A DNA stretch of 64,000 nucleotides from positions 21,048,142 to 21,112,141 of the forward strand of contig OZ034975.1 in NCBI GenBank assembly GCA_964030785.1, given 5' to 3'. Both the position numbers and the translations under genes were made by a program. The notes under the pieces were generated by a model. That model worked only from the letters and a program-made list of their open reading frames with translations, made no database searches and was not told where the DNA came from. Each line of letters begins with the position of its first letter. The first letter of the stretch is position 1. This DNA is from Siderastrea siderea. Taxonomy: Eukaryota; Cnidaria; Anthozoa; Scleractinia; Rhizangiidae. This document shows, piece after piece, positions 31,560-43,443 of this stretch.

Positions 31560-31779
31560 AGGCATGGAATGGTAGTAGTCTCCTATGATCTTTTCAAAGC
31601 AAATCTAAACAAAGGCGGAGAGACCCACCAGTAGAATACTGGAGAGGGTGTGAAAGCGAAAGGCTCTTGTTAAGACTCTCTACACCTACACAAAAACGAG
31701 AACACGGACTGTTTTCTTTTATTTTTATTAACAACAATGTTAAGGATAATCACTCATTACAAATCAATTCTTTGACCAT

Positions 31780-32370
31780 CTGACCGGCTTGGTCATCACT
31801 GTTATAGAATGGTGTGGTGAAATTAGGTCAAAAATTCTTCTACCGTGCGTGCACGGGCATTGGGTTTTAAATAGAGCAAGGTGTAATTGCCAAAAGTCTT
31901 ACTGATGATGGCTTTTAGGGACTTTCCATTGGTCACCACATACTTCCAGGCTGTGAAGGGAGTTGCTTGTTCTTACGTTTCCAAGGTTAACGTAACTATC
32001 TATGACTTCACAGATTTGGTGATACGTCCATAGAGTGAACTAGTGCTCACCCAGTTGTGTTGACAATGTAAGTGCAGGGTTGTTTTTTTGTCAGGTTTTG
32101 AGGGTAAACGGTCAGAAGCCACGGTCCGCTAACAAAACGCTTTCTCCATTGAAGGTCTTCTGGAGCTAAATAACCCAATTGCACACTGCTCCCGTTTGTC
32201 TGGGTCTAAAAATGTTGCTGTCAACACATCCTTTGGCTACACAGTCAAACATAACAGAAAGCAATGTTTTTAAATCCCCAATTGATTTCGGTGAGGCATG
32301 TTGCCTTAGTTCCGCCACGAAAGCTGGATCGTCTTCAGGGGATCGTCCCAAATACACCACCTCGTTCTTC
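31780..32370 (-). pseudogene. Capsid-size ORF, shortened body 2 copy
   Basis: Keeps VYLGRSPEDDPAFVAELRQ joined across the 630-bp deletion to KSIGDLKTLLSVMFDCVAKG and RPRQTGAVCNW (ORF 32,166-32,360). The C-terminal part has the 115 bp missing from body 1: FTAWKYVVTNGKSLKAIISK, FGNYTLLYLKPNARARTVEE. The middle (PEVRIKMR block) is absent. Confidence 0.42.
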
Positions 32371-32597
32371 TTGAATTGATCTTAGCCCACCAGTATGATT
32401 TGTTGAATCACGGGGGTTTAGTTTTGCTCCTTTTCCTTCTTCTTCCAGGTGGGCTAAGAGCCTTAAACACGGAAGCACGGGAAGTGCTAACCAAACGGAT
32501 GAAGTATACGAAGAAATGGGTAAGTGCTTTGGTATGCAAGTGCAAATCATAACTGGAATTAAAAACGTGCGTCAGTTATTGCAGTGCAATTACTGGA

Positions 32598-32953
32598 TTA
32601 TACAAAATGCTCGAGTCCTTTGAGAAAGGACGCCAAACGTCTTAAAAAGCGGCTCTCGATAGGCAGTCGTAAAGGCCCTGGACAAAAGTTTAGATGTAAT
32701 TCGGTTCTACATTCCCACTCAATTCTAGTACCGTCCGTCTCATTACCCACTCTCCACCAAAGCAGTGCTCCGATTGGTTCCCGACACATTGACGCGGACA
32801 CCAACAAGAAATCAAAGTCCTATCCAAGCGCACTTTTCGTTTGCCTGACGATAAAGAAGACACGCGAGTCATGTTGGAAGAAATGCAATTGTGAAAAACA
32901 TTAAACGGGTCAGCTCTTGTGAAAACATAGGTACTTAAGTCAAAAAGAACCAC
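32598..32953 (-). pseudogene. Minus-strand ORF, body 2 copy
   Basis: Two overlapping frames, 32,690-32,953 (STYVFTRADPFNVF, GKRKVRLDRTLI) and 32,598-32,807 (MCREPIGALLWWRVGN, RLPIESRFLRRLASFLK), read as one shifted protein-like stretch. Family unknown. Confidence 0.35.
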
Positions 32954-33135
32954 TTTGTGCTGAAGAAGGTGTGGTTCCTATGAGCGTTACGTTTGAGTCA
33001 TCCTTTTAAAAAACCCGTTTATAGTGTAAAAAGGCAAAAAGGAGGAACGCTTAGAACCCGCTAAGGTTGCGTGGCAAGACACGGACAGGATGTCTCTTTC
33101 TTTCTTGACTCCCTGGTCTTGTCAAAAAAATCGAA

Positions 33136-33608
33136 TTAATAAAAAGTCAAATGTTCATTCAAACGATTCTTATCTTTTCGGTCCTCCTTGATGTTCTCGT
33201 AGCACTCGACCATCGCCTGGAAAACCAATTGCCATGACAGTTGGCAATCTTCATTTGCAGGTGATAGTCGAGTGCTTCAAAGTTCTCCATGGAAGTTGAC
33301 CTGCACGAGTGGTCCAGACGCTCCACCTTGTTCTTATAAACGTAAGGCACGATCTCACTCTTCAACATCTCTCCCAGAACCTTCTTCTGGCGTCTGCGCG
33401 GGAAGGCATTCCTGTCCGCATCCATCACGCTCCAGTAAAATCTGACAAACAGACGGGCGTTCTCTTGGTCTACGTCCAACTTGAGATGACTACGAAAGCA
33501 GAGGACGTCCGCTTGCCACTCCTCGTCTAATTCTGCCCTCTTTATCTTTTATGAAAAGTTTATGAAACTACTCAGATCTTGCAAAGGTTTCCTGGGTCTC
33601 TGCATCAT
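33136..33608 (-). pseudogene. TATA-driven small gene, best copy
   Basis: From ATG at 33,608 one frame runs MMQRPRKPLQDLSSFINFS, a single in-frame TAA, then KIKRAELDEEWQADVLCFRS, KLDVDQENARLFVRFYW, DADRNAFPRRRQKKVLGEML and PYVYKNKVERLDHSCRS. It then reads STSMENFEALDYHLQMKIA, with a frameshift near the C-terminus (body 1 keeps VECYKNIKEDQKDK). About 155 codons. Charged, probably soluble. Family unknown. Confidence 0.52.
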
Positions 33609-33619
33609 CTTGACTGTGT

Positions 33620-33812
33620 GACTGAGCCTATGACAAGGGTGCTTTCGGTTCTTATACCCCTTCCATGGTAAAGGATTCTGAGGAAAAAGGGAAACGGGAA
33701 AGCAGTACCTGTAACGTTTCCCCCCAAACTGTTTGCTTCTCAAAGACACGTGACTCTCGTTTTTTTTTCATAAAAGGCGCAGCATGCTTCAGTTCTGTGA
33801 AAATAAACTACG
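33620..33812. promoter_or_regulatory. Divergent promoter region
   Basis: Leftward: GGGGTATAAGAACCG with GCTCAGTCAC about 31 nt on. Rightward: TTTTCATAAAAGGCGC with CTTCAGTTCTG about 22 nt on, then ATG at 33,813. Between them lies GACACGTGACTC, an E-box (CACGTG). Two TATA/Inr cores within about 190 bp serve the two flanking ORFs. Confidence 0.55.
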
Positions 33813-34201
33813 ATGCCACGAGAAGAAGTAGAAGACGCAGCAGGTCTAAGGGGTTTATCACGCAAGAACGTCTTGTGTTTCCTACAAGGCCAAGATGAAA
33901 AAGAAGAACAAAATGACGATGAAGAATGCTATGGACGCTCTCGGGCAAGAAATTAGGAAAGATGTGTTAAGCAATAAGGTCGTGAATGGATTTAAATGCC
34001 AGCGGGCCTTTGAAAGTCAACTTCTTCAAAAAAGAGGAGGTGAAGTTTATCCTCAAACTCCCGGAGTCTTTGAATATTCACTCCTATGTGAACCCGTGCA
34101 GTGAAAAGATGGGAGTGCACGAGCGTTATTTTCACACGCGATTAAGACACACCGATAATTTTGTGGGCCAACCTCATTTAGTCCGAGCTCTAGAAGAGGG
34201 T
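33813..34201 (+). pseudogene. Rightward gene running into satellite
   Basis: Three plus-strand frames in succession: MPREEVEDAAGLRGL with QDEKEEQNDDEE; then MTMKNAMDALGQEIRKDVLS, VVNGFKCQR; then NFFKKEEVKFILKLPESL, EKMGVHERYFHTRLRHTDN and PHLVRALEE. At 34,202 the frame enters satellite monomers without a stop (open to 34,324). The true C-terminus is missing in every copy seen. Family unknown. Confidence 0.42.
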
Positions 34202-37200
34202 CTAAGAAGTGGTGCGCCCAGTGCGAAAATGACAAGACATGCTGATCTCGGGCTGAAAATGCTGTTTCGCACAAACTCCTGCACTTTGCTAAAAGTCCCT
34301 AAAAACGTGTTGATCTTGGGCTGAAAACAATGCTTTGTACAAACTGGTGCGCTTTGCTGAAAAGTGTAAACAGTTGACGCCCAGTGGGAAAATAACAAAA
34401 CGTGGTGGTCTTGGGCTCAAAACGCTGTTTTGTACAAACTCGTGCGCTTTACTGAAAATAGCTGAAAAGTGGTGCGCCCAGTGCGAAAATGACAAAACGT
34501 ACTGATCTTTGGCTGGAAACGCTGTTTTGTACAAACTCGTGCACGTTGTTGAAAGTCGCTCAAAAGTGGTGCGCCCTGTGCGAAAATCACAAAACATGCT
34601 GATCTGTTGCCGAAAATCCTGTTTTGCACAAACTCGTGCACATTGCTGAAAACGATAAAAAGTGGTGCGCCCAGTACAAAAATGACAAAACATGCTGATC
34701 TAGTTCTGAAAACGATGTTTTATACAAACTCGTGCACGTTGGTGAAAAAAGCTAAGAAGTGTTCCACCTAGTGCAAAAATGACATGCTGGTCTTGGGCTT
34801 AAAACGCTGTTTTGTACAAACGCGTGCACTTACTAAAAAGTGCTTAAAATTGGTGCACCCGGTGCGAAAATGAGGAATCGTGCTCGATCTGAGGCTGAAA
34901 ACGCTGTTTTGGACAAACCGATGCCCTTTGCTGAAAATCGCTAAAAATTGGTGCGCCCAGTGCGAAAATGTTAAAACGTGCTGATCTCGGGCTAACAACG
35001 CTGTTTTCCTCCTTGGACAAACTCGTGCGCTTTGCTAAAAAGAGTTAAACAGTGGTGCACCCAGTGCAAAAATGACAGTAGGTACTGATCTCGGGGTAAA
35101 AACGCTGTTTTGAATAAACTGGTGCACTTTGCTGAAAATCGGTTAAAAGTGGTGTGTCCAGTGCAAAAATGAGGAAACGTCCTGATCTCGGGCTGAAAAC
35201 GCTCTTTTGACAAACTCGTGCACTTTGCTAAAAATCGCTAAAAAGTTCTGCGCCCAATACAAAAATATTAAAACGTGCTGAACTCGGGCTAATAACGCTG
35301 TTTTGCTCTTTGGACAAACTCGTCTGCTTTGCTAAAAAGAGTTAAAAAGTGGTGCACCCAGTGCAAAAATGATCTCGGGCTAAAAACGCTGTCTTGGACA
35401 AACTTGTGTACTTTGCTGAAAATCGGTTACAAGTGGTGCACACAGTGCAAAATGAGGAAACGTGCTGATCTCGGGCTGAAAACGCTGTTTTGGCAAACTT
35501 GGCACTTTGCTAAAAATTGCTAAAAAGTGGTACGCCCTGTGCGAAAATGACAAAACGTGCTGATCTCGGGCTGAAAACGCTGTTTTGGACAAACTCGTGC
35601 CCTTTGCTGAACATCGCTAAAAAGTGGTGCACCGACTGCGAAAATGAGGAAGCGTCCTGATCTCGGGGAGAAAACGCTGTTTTGGACAAAGTGATGCCCT
35701 TTGCTGAAAATCGCTAAAAATTGCTGCGCCCAGTGCGAAAATGTTAAAACGTGCTAAGAACGCTGTTTTGCTGTTTGGGCAAACTCTTTCGCTTTGCTAA
35801 AAAGAGTTAAGAAGTGTTGCACCCAGTGCAAAAATGACAGTACGTGCTGATCTCGGGCTGAAAATGCTGTTTAGGACAAACTCGTGCACTTTGCTGAAAA
35901 TCGCTAATAAGTGGTGTGCACAGTGCGAAAATGAGAAAACGATCTGATCTCAGGCTAATAACGCTGTTTTGGACAAACTCGTGCACTTTGCTGAAAAAAG
36001 CTAAAACGTGTTGCACCCAGTGCGAAAATCATAAGACGTGCTGATCTGGGGCTAATAACGCTGTTTCGCTCTTTGGACCAACATTGTGCCCATTGCTGAA
36101 AAGAGTTAAAAAGTGGTGCACCCAGTGCAAAAATGACAGTGCGTGCTGATCTCGGGCCGAAAACGCTGCTTTGTACAAACTCGTGCACTTTGCTGAAAAA
36201 AGTTAAAACGTGTTGCACCCGGTGCGAAAATGACAAAATGTGCTGATCTCCGGCTGTAAACGCTGTTTTGTACAGACTCATGTACTTTGCAGAAAATAGC
36301 CAAAAAGTGTTGCGCCCAGTGCGAAAATGACAAAATGTGCTGATCTCCGGCTGAAAACGCTGTTTTGTACAGACTCATGTACTTTGCAGAAAATAGCCAA
36401 AAAGTGTTGCGCCCAGTGCGAAAATGACAAAATGTGCTGATCTCCGGCTGTAAACGCTGCTTTGTACAAACTCATGTACTTTGCTGAAAACGCTAAGAAG
36501 TGGTGTGCCCAGAGTCAAAATGCCAAAACACTCTGATCTAGGGCTGAAAACGCTGTTTTGTACAAACTCGTGCACTTTGCTAAAAATCGCTAATAAGTGG
36601 TGTGGAGGGTGCAAGAATGATAAAACGTGCTGACCTCGGGCTAAAAACGCTGTTTTGCTCTTTGGAGAAACTCGTGCACTTTGCTAAAAAGAGTTAAAAA
36701 GTGGTGCGCCCGGTGCAAAAATGACAACACGTGCTGATCTCGGGCTGAAAACGCTGTTTTGGCAAACTTGGCACTTTGCTAAAAATTGCTAAAAAGTGGT
36801 GCGCCCTGTGCGAAAATGACAAAACGTGCTGATCTCGGGCTGAAAACGCTGTTTTGGACAAACTCGTGCCCTTTGCTGAACATCGCTAAAAAGTGGTGCA
36901 CCGACCGCGAAAATGAGGAAGCGTCCTGATCTCGGGCAGAAAACGCTGTTTTGGACAAACTGAAGCCCTTTGCTGAAAATCGCTAAAAATTGCTGCGCCC
37001 AGTGCGAAAATGCTAAAACGTGCTAAGAACGCTGTTTTGCTCTTTGGGCAAACTCTTTCGCTTTGCTAAAAAGAGTTAAGAAGTGGTGCACCCAGTGCAA
37101 AAATGACAGTACGTGCTGATCTCGGGCTGAAAATGCTGTTTAGGACAAACTCGTGCACTTTGCTGAAAATTGCTAATAAGTGGTGTGCACAGTGCGAAAA

Positions 37201-38328
37201 TGAGAAAACGATCTGATCTCAGGCTAATAACACTGTTTTGGACAAACTCGTGCACTTTGCTGAAAAAAGTGGTGCGCCCAGTGCAAACATGTTAAAACGT
37301 GCTGATCTCTGGCTAGAAATACTGTTTTGTAGAAACTCGTGCACTTTGCTAAAAATAGCTAAAACGCAGGGCGCCAAATGCAAAAATGACTAGTGCGCTT
37401 TGCTGAAAACCGCTAAGAAGTAGTGGGCACAATGCGAAAATGACAAAGGCGTGCTCATCTTGGGCTGAAAACGCTGTTTTGTACAAACTCGTGCACTTAT
37501 CTGAAAATCGCTAATAAGTGGTGTGCACAGCGCGAAAAAATGATAAAACGTGCTGATCTCGAGCTAATAACGCTGTTTTGCTCTTTGGAAAAACTCCTGC
37601 ACTTTGCTGAAAAAGTTAAAAAGTCATGCACCCAGTCCGAAAATGACAAAAGGTGCTGATCTCCGGCTGAAAACGCTGTTTTGTACAAACTCATGTACTT
37701 TGCTGAAAACGCTAAGAAGTGGTGTGGCCAGAGTGAAAATGACAAAACATGCTGATCTAGGGCTGAAAACGCTGTTTTGTACAAACTCATGTACTTTGCT
37801 GAAAACGCTAAGAAGTGGTGTGGCCAAAGTGAAAATGACAAAACATGCTGATCTAGGGCTGAAAACGCTGTTTTGTACAAACTCGTGCACTTCGCTAAAA
37901 ATGGCTAAAAAGAAGTGCACCTAGTGCGAAAATGACAAAACGTTCTGATCTCAGGCAGAAAACGGTGTTTTTGACAAATTCGTGAACTTTGCTGAAAATC
38001 GCTAAAAAGTGGTGCGCCCGGTGCGAAAATGACAAGGGGTGCTGATTTTAGCCTGAAAACACTGTTTTGTACAAACTCGTGCATTTCGTTGAAAGTCGCT
38101 AAAAAAGTGGTGCGCTCAGTGCGAAAATGACAAAACGTGCTGATCTTATGATGAAAAGACTGTTTTGTACAAACTCGTGCACTTCGCTGAAAATCGCTAA
38201 AAAGGGGTTCGCCCAGTGCAAAAATGACAAAACGTTCTGATCTCGGGCTGAAAACGTCTGTTTCGTACAAACACGTGCACTTTGCTGAGAACGCTAAAAA
38301 GTGGGGTGCCCAGTGCGAAAATGACAAG
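34202..38328 (+). repeat. 97-bp satellite array S3 (about 42.5 monomers)
   Basis: 4,127 bp of direct monomers, nearly the same length as S2. Includes adjacent near-identical monomers at 36,225-36,440 and 37,660-37,880 (recent single-monomer duplications). Confidence 0.95.
35460..37225 (+). repeat. Thirteen-monomer higher-order duplication in S3
   Basis: Block about 35,460-35,960 (with the unusual TGGCAAACTTGGCAC and GTGCACCGACTGCG variants, then TTTAGGACAAACTC) recurs at about 36,729-37,225. Offset 1,269 bp, thirteen monomers plus 8 bp. Confidence 0.75.
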
Positions 38329-38799
38329 ACATTCTGGACGACTTTCTACATATGTATAGTCATCTGTATTGTGCAAAACATGGCCGAAAACCTTCAATTT
38401 TTCTGGAAACTCAAAAAGTAGACGGTGACAAAGGTAGATTGATGTGCGGTCCTCTACCCTAAATGGCTTTTTTCGTAGGGATTTTTTTAAACTGTGAAAA
38501 ATCTGATCATAGATTTTTGCTAACTTTTTTGTTTGCCTTTGGAGACACTGCCCTCATTGAGTTTATACAATATGGGGGTCACCGTGCTCAATTAGGACAA
38601 AACGACCATTTATTTCTCTAAAAAACTCAGTTTTCATAAAAACCTACCAACTTCCGAAAGTGCACGCGCTCGCTGCGCGCTAATCACGGGAAAAATGATG
38701 CGTAGAAAGGATGCGCATTGCAATTAAATGGAATCATCTTAAATGTCGGACACCTTATCTTCAGTAACCTGATCTCCGATTCGCACTAGGTCACCAACT

Positions 38800-39430
38800 C
38801 TACTTGAAAATCAAACACAACGCCTTGGTCTCGCTGCTCTTGGTACTACTTATGAGAGGTTGAACGGTCTTTGGGCGACGTGGCTTCGAGCTGGTCTTTT
38901 TGTTCAACTTGTTAGGAAAGTACCTTTTTTGTGTTCCGAGATACCAAAATTCTAAACATGATATTTGCAGACCACGAAATAACTGCAGCACCTAATTCTG
39001 GCTAAGAACGTTTACTTGATGGGGGTCCTCTTCGATCAATGTGTCTAACCACTGAAGAAAATCACGGATACAATGTACTGCTTTGGAGCATAAGGTCTAA
39101 CATCATTCCCCCTTTCAGTTATCACTAGATTGGGAATATAATCTTGACGTTGCATGGCTTCCGTGACGTGAAGTGGCAGTGATCTGTCCTCATTCTCTTC
39201 CTCTTCCTCTTTTCCTTTGTTCGCCTGGAGTGTCTGAAGTTAAGCGGCTTCTCCAACGTTTGGCTGGTGTTTCACTTTTTCTCCTCCTTCTACTCTTGGA
39301 TCTCTTGAAGATTAGTAGCTCGTTGTAGGAATCAGCGATAGGTCTGGGCATTGACGTAGTGTTGATAGGATGGACACATAAGGTCAGATGGCGAGTTCTA
39401 GGGGACGACCTCAATTCCATAAGGGACAAG
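38800..39430 (-). pseudogene. Small basic ORF, body 3 left copy
   Basis: Pieces 38,800-38,991 and 39,190-39,430 with KRSKSRRRRK, as in body 1. Confidence 0.4.
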
Positions 39431-39433
39431 GAG

Positions 39434-39472
39434 GATAAGTAAGGAAATAAGTCAGTAAGTAAGTAAGTAAGT
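39434..39472. repeat. (TAAG)n microsatellite
   Basis: About 39 bp, interrupted. Confidence 0.93.
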
Positions 39473-40000
39473 TTACCATCCAACTGTATTAGTTATTGTA
39501 GAGAAGGCGCGCAAAAAGAGTACAAAAATCTCAAAATATTGTACAGTTGAGTTGGATAATAAAACCCTTACTCGTTGTTTGCAAATACACCTCTGGTAAT
39601 CACCAGGGTTTCAGTACCACACTCGGGATCTTTTTTGTCTTATTTCAAGGACTCTGTTGCCCTGGTTTTAATTTGTGCGATGGACAGTTGACACCTTCAA
39701 ATTGCTCCCTCCCTTTCAAAGCATCAGCCAAACGTTGTAGGAGCTCAACTCGCACAACCCACCACAAAGCCACTCCCCCGCCCGCAATGTCCCTCTATAG
39801 AAATATTATAGTAAAGTCAAGGGTGAAATACCGCTGGTCCTCGTCAGCTATGCGAGTGTCCAACACACGATTGATGGCTCATTGCATCCTTTGTCGCTAG
39901 TTACTGGATGAAGACAGTCCACAAAATTGCCCTTTTGACGCAGTTGTGTTTAAATGCCGTTCCACATCAGGTTAAAGGTCAACTTCGAACGCTTACTCTT

Positions 40001-41744
40001 ACAAAAACATGAAATCTTAGGTGACGGATTCAAGATGGCCGCCATTTTGACAATAATGACGTATTACCCACATCATGTGACGTCATCAGGTCATGTTGCA
40101 GACTTCAAAAGAAAGATTTTTGGACGTGCTATCGAAGTTTCGTTGTCGTAGCTTAAACTTTCTTGGAGTTAAGAAGGCGGCATTTTGTGCCTCCTCCAAG
40201 CTCGGGAACAAAAAAAGCCCAAGCTCAATAGGATTAAGAGTGGACCCTGTAACAGTTAAAAGTGGAATTTTTAGCAACTTTTAACCGTTACTGCCGTTAA
40301 TTTGAACAGATGATATTGAATGGCGTGAAATAACGTGAAAATCTGATACCGTTCACCACTACAATGTACGTAAAATAATTAATAGTTAAAAAAAATAAAA
40401 GCCACTGACATAAAGACCCTAATTAAACGCAATAATATACAAAGATATCAATCAAGGATAAGTTATAAACATTAAAAAGTCAAATGAAAGCAGAGAAGTC
40501 TGTACAAAGTTTCCTGCAGACCAGTAAATAGTTCAAAAGGTTGTCCTAACTTTGCGCTACAAATCAGACCGCGTGAAGGCTTGCACTACAAGTTTAGTGG
40601 GTGATACTCAATCATCATCATCTTGTTTATCATTCTTTTGTTCATCTTCTTTTTACTTGAAGTAAAAGGTACACGTTCTTCATAAATACTTTTACTACTA
40701 AATGCACTCCTCTGCAATATTTTATTTGAAGTTGTCCTGGAGCTACGCCCTCTTTCTTTTACGACAAAACGATGGTTTTCTCGGGTACTGTATAAAACTT
40801 CACCGTTTTGTGCATTGCTTTGGAAATGTTTCTAAGCAACAGAATAGCTCACAGGCAGTCAGTTGTGTATTACACAATTAGTATTACTCGTTTTTACTAT
40901 AATTCAGCGATACACTGAGTCGTATATACAGTTCCTGCAACCATACACCCTTGCTGCCATTACCGCGAAAAGCGCCAAAGTAGAATAAATACATTTCCAC
41001 AGCTCTAACTGCTCGTTCTTTTTTAGGACAAAGTTCAATTTTTGGTCAACTATTTCTGTCACACTAAAGTTTAATTTGATTGCATTAAACTTCACAATCT
41101 CTCAAGAAATTATTGTGAAACCACCTTCTGGAACTTCTAGCAAATAGGGAACTTTTGTAACATCGCCGCTTTTTAGACATTAGTAACTTGAAATCTCCAT
41201 AAAAAAATAAGGATTTATCTGATTCACTCCAAGTTTTCTTTGTTGCATTGGCAAAAGATAGCTTCAACTTCCCTTAAAATTATAGCGCGATTGACCGACT
41301 TAAATTGTCAAACTCATTTGTTCAAATTCGTGATGTAAAAAATCGGCTTTTTCCGAATCGTGATTCTTTTCATCGACATGAAAAGTCAAACACGTACACG
41401 GCAGATTTTTGTGAGCCAAAATAACTCAGATTTAAAGTGCTGTGGTAATTGAGAAAAATCGTTTGGCGCATAAATGGTAAGGCAATAGCTACAGTTTAGC
41501 ACAGAAATAGATTTTATTGCTTTTAAACAAACGGTTACCACAACATAGGGCACTTTCGTAACCTCTCGAGGACACATCAGAGCCTAATACATGCAGATTT
41601 GTGTGGTATTAACTGACTACTTGCATGCAGTGGGTTTACAGCAGTAAGCATTCCCATGATTTTATTTAGTTTTTTCTGCAAAGATCTAAGCATAGCTATC
41701 ATCAAGAGAGACAAAAGTTACAAAAGTGCCTGACTTTTCTTCTG
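40001..41744. other. Non-body DNA between inverted arms
   Basis: AT-rich, low similarity to anything else in the window and no ORF over 65 codons worth calling. Begins TACAAAAACATGAAATC and soon has CAAGATGGCCGCCATTTTG and CATGTGACGTCATC (CRE-like TGACGTCA, 40,078-40,085). Ends ...GACTTTTCTTCTG at the GA repeat. It is either host DNA or another element's remnant, and the only stretch of the window that may be flanking genome. Confidence 0.6.

Positions 41745-41773
<29 letters not shown>
41745..41773. repeat. (GA)n microsatellite at inversion breakpoint
   Basis: 29-bp GA tract. The body sequence starts here in inverted orientation and everything distal to the CT tract in other bodies (13,344-16,416) is missing. 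Confidence 0.95.
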
Positions 41774-41775
<2 letters not shown>

Positions 41776-42320
41776 TGGTTCAACATCGCCGAGGAAAAAC
41801 CACTCAACAGGCCATTCGAAAGTACAATTAACCCTATTTTCGTGAACTGATTTGGACCCTGGAAGATCGAGCACGGCAGATGATGATGGCACTTGACGAC
41901 CTCCACAGCTTACGCAAGCGTCTCATCGTTTCACCTGCAGGGGTAGGCCCCATGTCCAATCGTGTCTCCCCCGCCACCATTCAAGAGAACCTGGAAGACC
42001 CAGCTCACATTACCGAAGCCTGGGATTAAGTGGAAGTGGGAGACATGACAAGATTTGTAGCATCCCTCCCCTCAGCACCCACTGGCATAGGAGCGGTTTC
42101 CCCTGCTGGGGTTGGCACCCCTTCCGGTGGGTTTTTGAACCCCTTCCACGGGATCAAGCACCCCCTCTTCAGGTGCCTGGATCTCATCAGAAAGATGAGA
42201 CAGGGGGAGTCCTTGACCATCTTCTGGAGCCTGAATCCCACAAACCCCATATTTGGGGAGTCCATTTCTTTCACCGAGAAGAAAATGGAGCTAGTACACT
42301 ACGTTAAAAAAGGTGTGTAG
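41774..42320 (+). pseudogene. Convergent ORF, clearest copy
   Basis: One plus-strand frame from the GA tract: NLVQHRRGKTTQQAIRKYN, a TAA, FRELIWTLEDRARQMMMALD, LRKRLIVSPAGVGPMSNRVS, TIQENLEDPAHITEAWD and a TAA at about 42,028. The same frame then opens for 96 codons to 42,320: PSAPTGIGAVSPAGVGTPSG, HGIKHPLFRCLDLIRK, SISFTEKKMELVHYVKKGV. Only two stops over 180 codons. It may be two adjacent genes or one with a nonsense mutation. Overlaps the exonuclease-like ORF 3' end by 17 bp. Confidence 0.45.
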
Positions 42321-42937
42321 CCAGATAATGTTTAGTTAACCATTGCCAAAATAGATAGCATTCCACCAGAGAACGGTGGGTATGTGCGTGCAGATGGTGA
42401 CCATAAACGAATCCTACGTTTCCACCAATCAGCAACAGCTCACTGGCTTTGGGACAACCAAACTCTTTCAAATCCACACAGGGAATGTTCAGTTTGTTCA
42501 ACAGATCCTTTTCAATGTGACCTCCTTTGTAGACCACGATATACTGTTGTCTCCTACGCCTCTGCTCATACAACGTGCTCACAAACATTTCCAAGTAAAT
42601 GGGAGGGTCTGCTATTTTCCAGGAGCGAGCATGAAAGGGAAGAGCATGGACTCCAGTGTGGCATAGCTCACAATTCTTTCGTCTTTATCAGACAAACTCT
42701 CATAAATTCAAACTGTAAACTGATCGTCCACCCGGCAGGTCGCACTGTCCAACTTCACGGGCCAAAAATTGTGTCCACAGAAAACCCATCCATTTCTAAA
42801 ATCAAACAAATATCTCGCTGGGTCGCAAGTGAGGCTACACATGACAGGGAATCGGTAAACATGTGGCGTAGGCTCGCAAGAGAGAGAAGGGAGTCAACTG
42901 TAATCCCCACTTTTCTTGACCACACAAATGACAGCAT
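42304..42937 (-). pseudogene. Exonuclease-like ORF, clearest copy
   Basis: The C-terminal half is one open 96-codon frame (42,304-42,594): MFVSTLYEQRRRRQQYIVVY, KGGHIEKDLLNKLNIPCVDL, EFGCPKASELL, then YGHH, H.RSLVECYLFWQWL and THLF stop. The N-terminal half (42,937-42,755) has DSLLSLASLRHMFTDSL and LEMDGFSVDTIFGP. Between them are LSDKDERIV-type codons in a shifted frame. The VYKGG...E and GCPK motifs are intact here. Fold assignment is inference from motif order. Confidence 0.48.
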
Positions 42938-43154
42938 TCATCTTGCCTTGAAACAATAGCCATTTTCACCTTTCCTTTTTGGTCACCGCTCGCTCCATTT
43001 TATTCGCATCCAAATAACATGGCCTGCAACGAGTGCTGGAAAAATAAGGAGGGAGAGGGTTACCCTTGTATTTTTTCAAAACAAAAACAAGAGACGCCGA
43101 ACCTTTAGAAAAACAGAGCGACTCAGTGGCATCCTTTCACTCTTACTGGTAACC

Positions 43155-43443
43155 ATGGCCGAAAGATGGCAAAGTCGGCGTTTGCAAGGGTTTGTTCCTG
43201 AGATCCCTCAAACCCAGTTTCGCTGCGCTTGTTTTACCGACGATGGTGTCACAGAGATATCATACCTCGTGTCCCATGTGCCTCGATGAACAACAACAGC
43301 CCCCTCCCCCCGTTGCTGCGGTCCTTCCTGCTCAACCACGCCTCAACTATGGAGTAGTGATTGAACGGCTGAGGTAACTACTGAATTCCCCTGACTTGGG
43401 ACGACAACTTGATCAAGTAAGAGCCATTATTCTTACTGTCTAA
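43155..43443 (+). pseudogene. Cys-rich small protein, body 3 copy
   Basis: ATG in AACCATGGCC at 43,155: MAERWQSRRLQGFVPEIPQT, FRCACFTDDG, then shift to QRYHTSCPMCLDEQQQ, PPPPVAAVLPAQPRLN, GVVIERLR with a TAA where other copies have a CAG (Q), and LGRQLDQVRAIILTV to the stop at 43,443. Upstream at 43,019 lies MACNECWKNKEGEGYPC in a separate frame. Confidence 0.48.

Larger units (their letters stand above)
20505..38328 (+). repeat. Macro-unit 2 (body 2 plus satellite S3)
   Basis: Second direct copy: body 20,505-34,201, satellite 34,202-38,328. It differs from body 1 by two deletions near 22,477 and 22,531 (which remove the SINE and most of the spacer) and a 630-bp deletion at 32,310. It keeps 115 bp near 31,815-31,930 that body 1 lost. 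From 26,909 onward it is nearly identical to body 4. Confidence 0.9.
38329..40000 (+). repeat. Body 3 left fragment / inverted-repeat arm A
   Basis: Left end of a body in direct orientation, broken after CGAACGCTTACTCT at 40,000. It is almost identical, inverted, to 52,829-54,466: ORFs 38,800-38,991 and 39,190-39,483 encode the same residues except one as 53,832-54,023 and 53,340-53,633. Contains the basic ORF (-), TAAG tract and the RVLDTRIADEDQ-type fragment. Confidence 0.9.

Noticed and set aside
36900..36990. Hammerhead ribozyme in satellite or PLE ends (CTGATG...GAAA spacing)
   Set aside because: The required CTGANGA core is not present (CTGATGC or CTGATCT instead) and no fitting stem II pairs by eye. 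The CTGATGA at about 12,900 is followed by GAAG, not GAAA.
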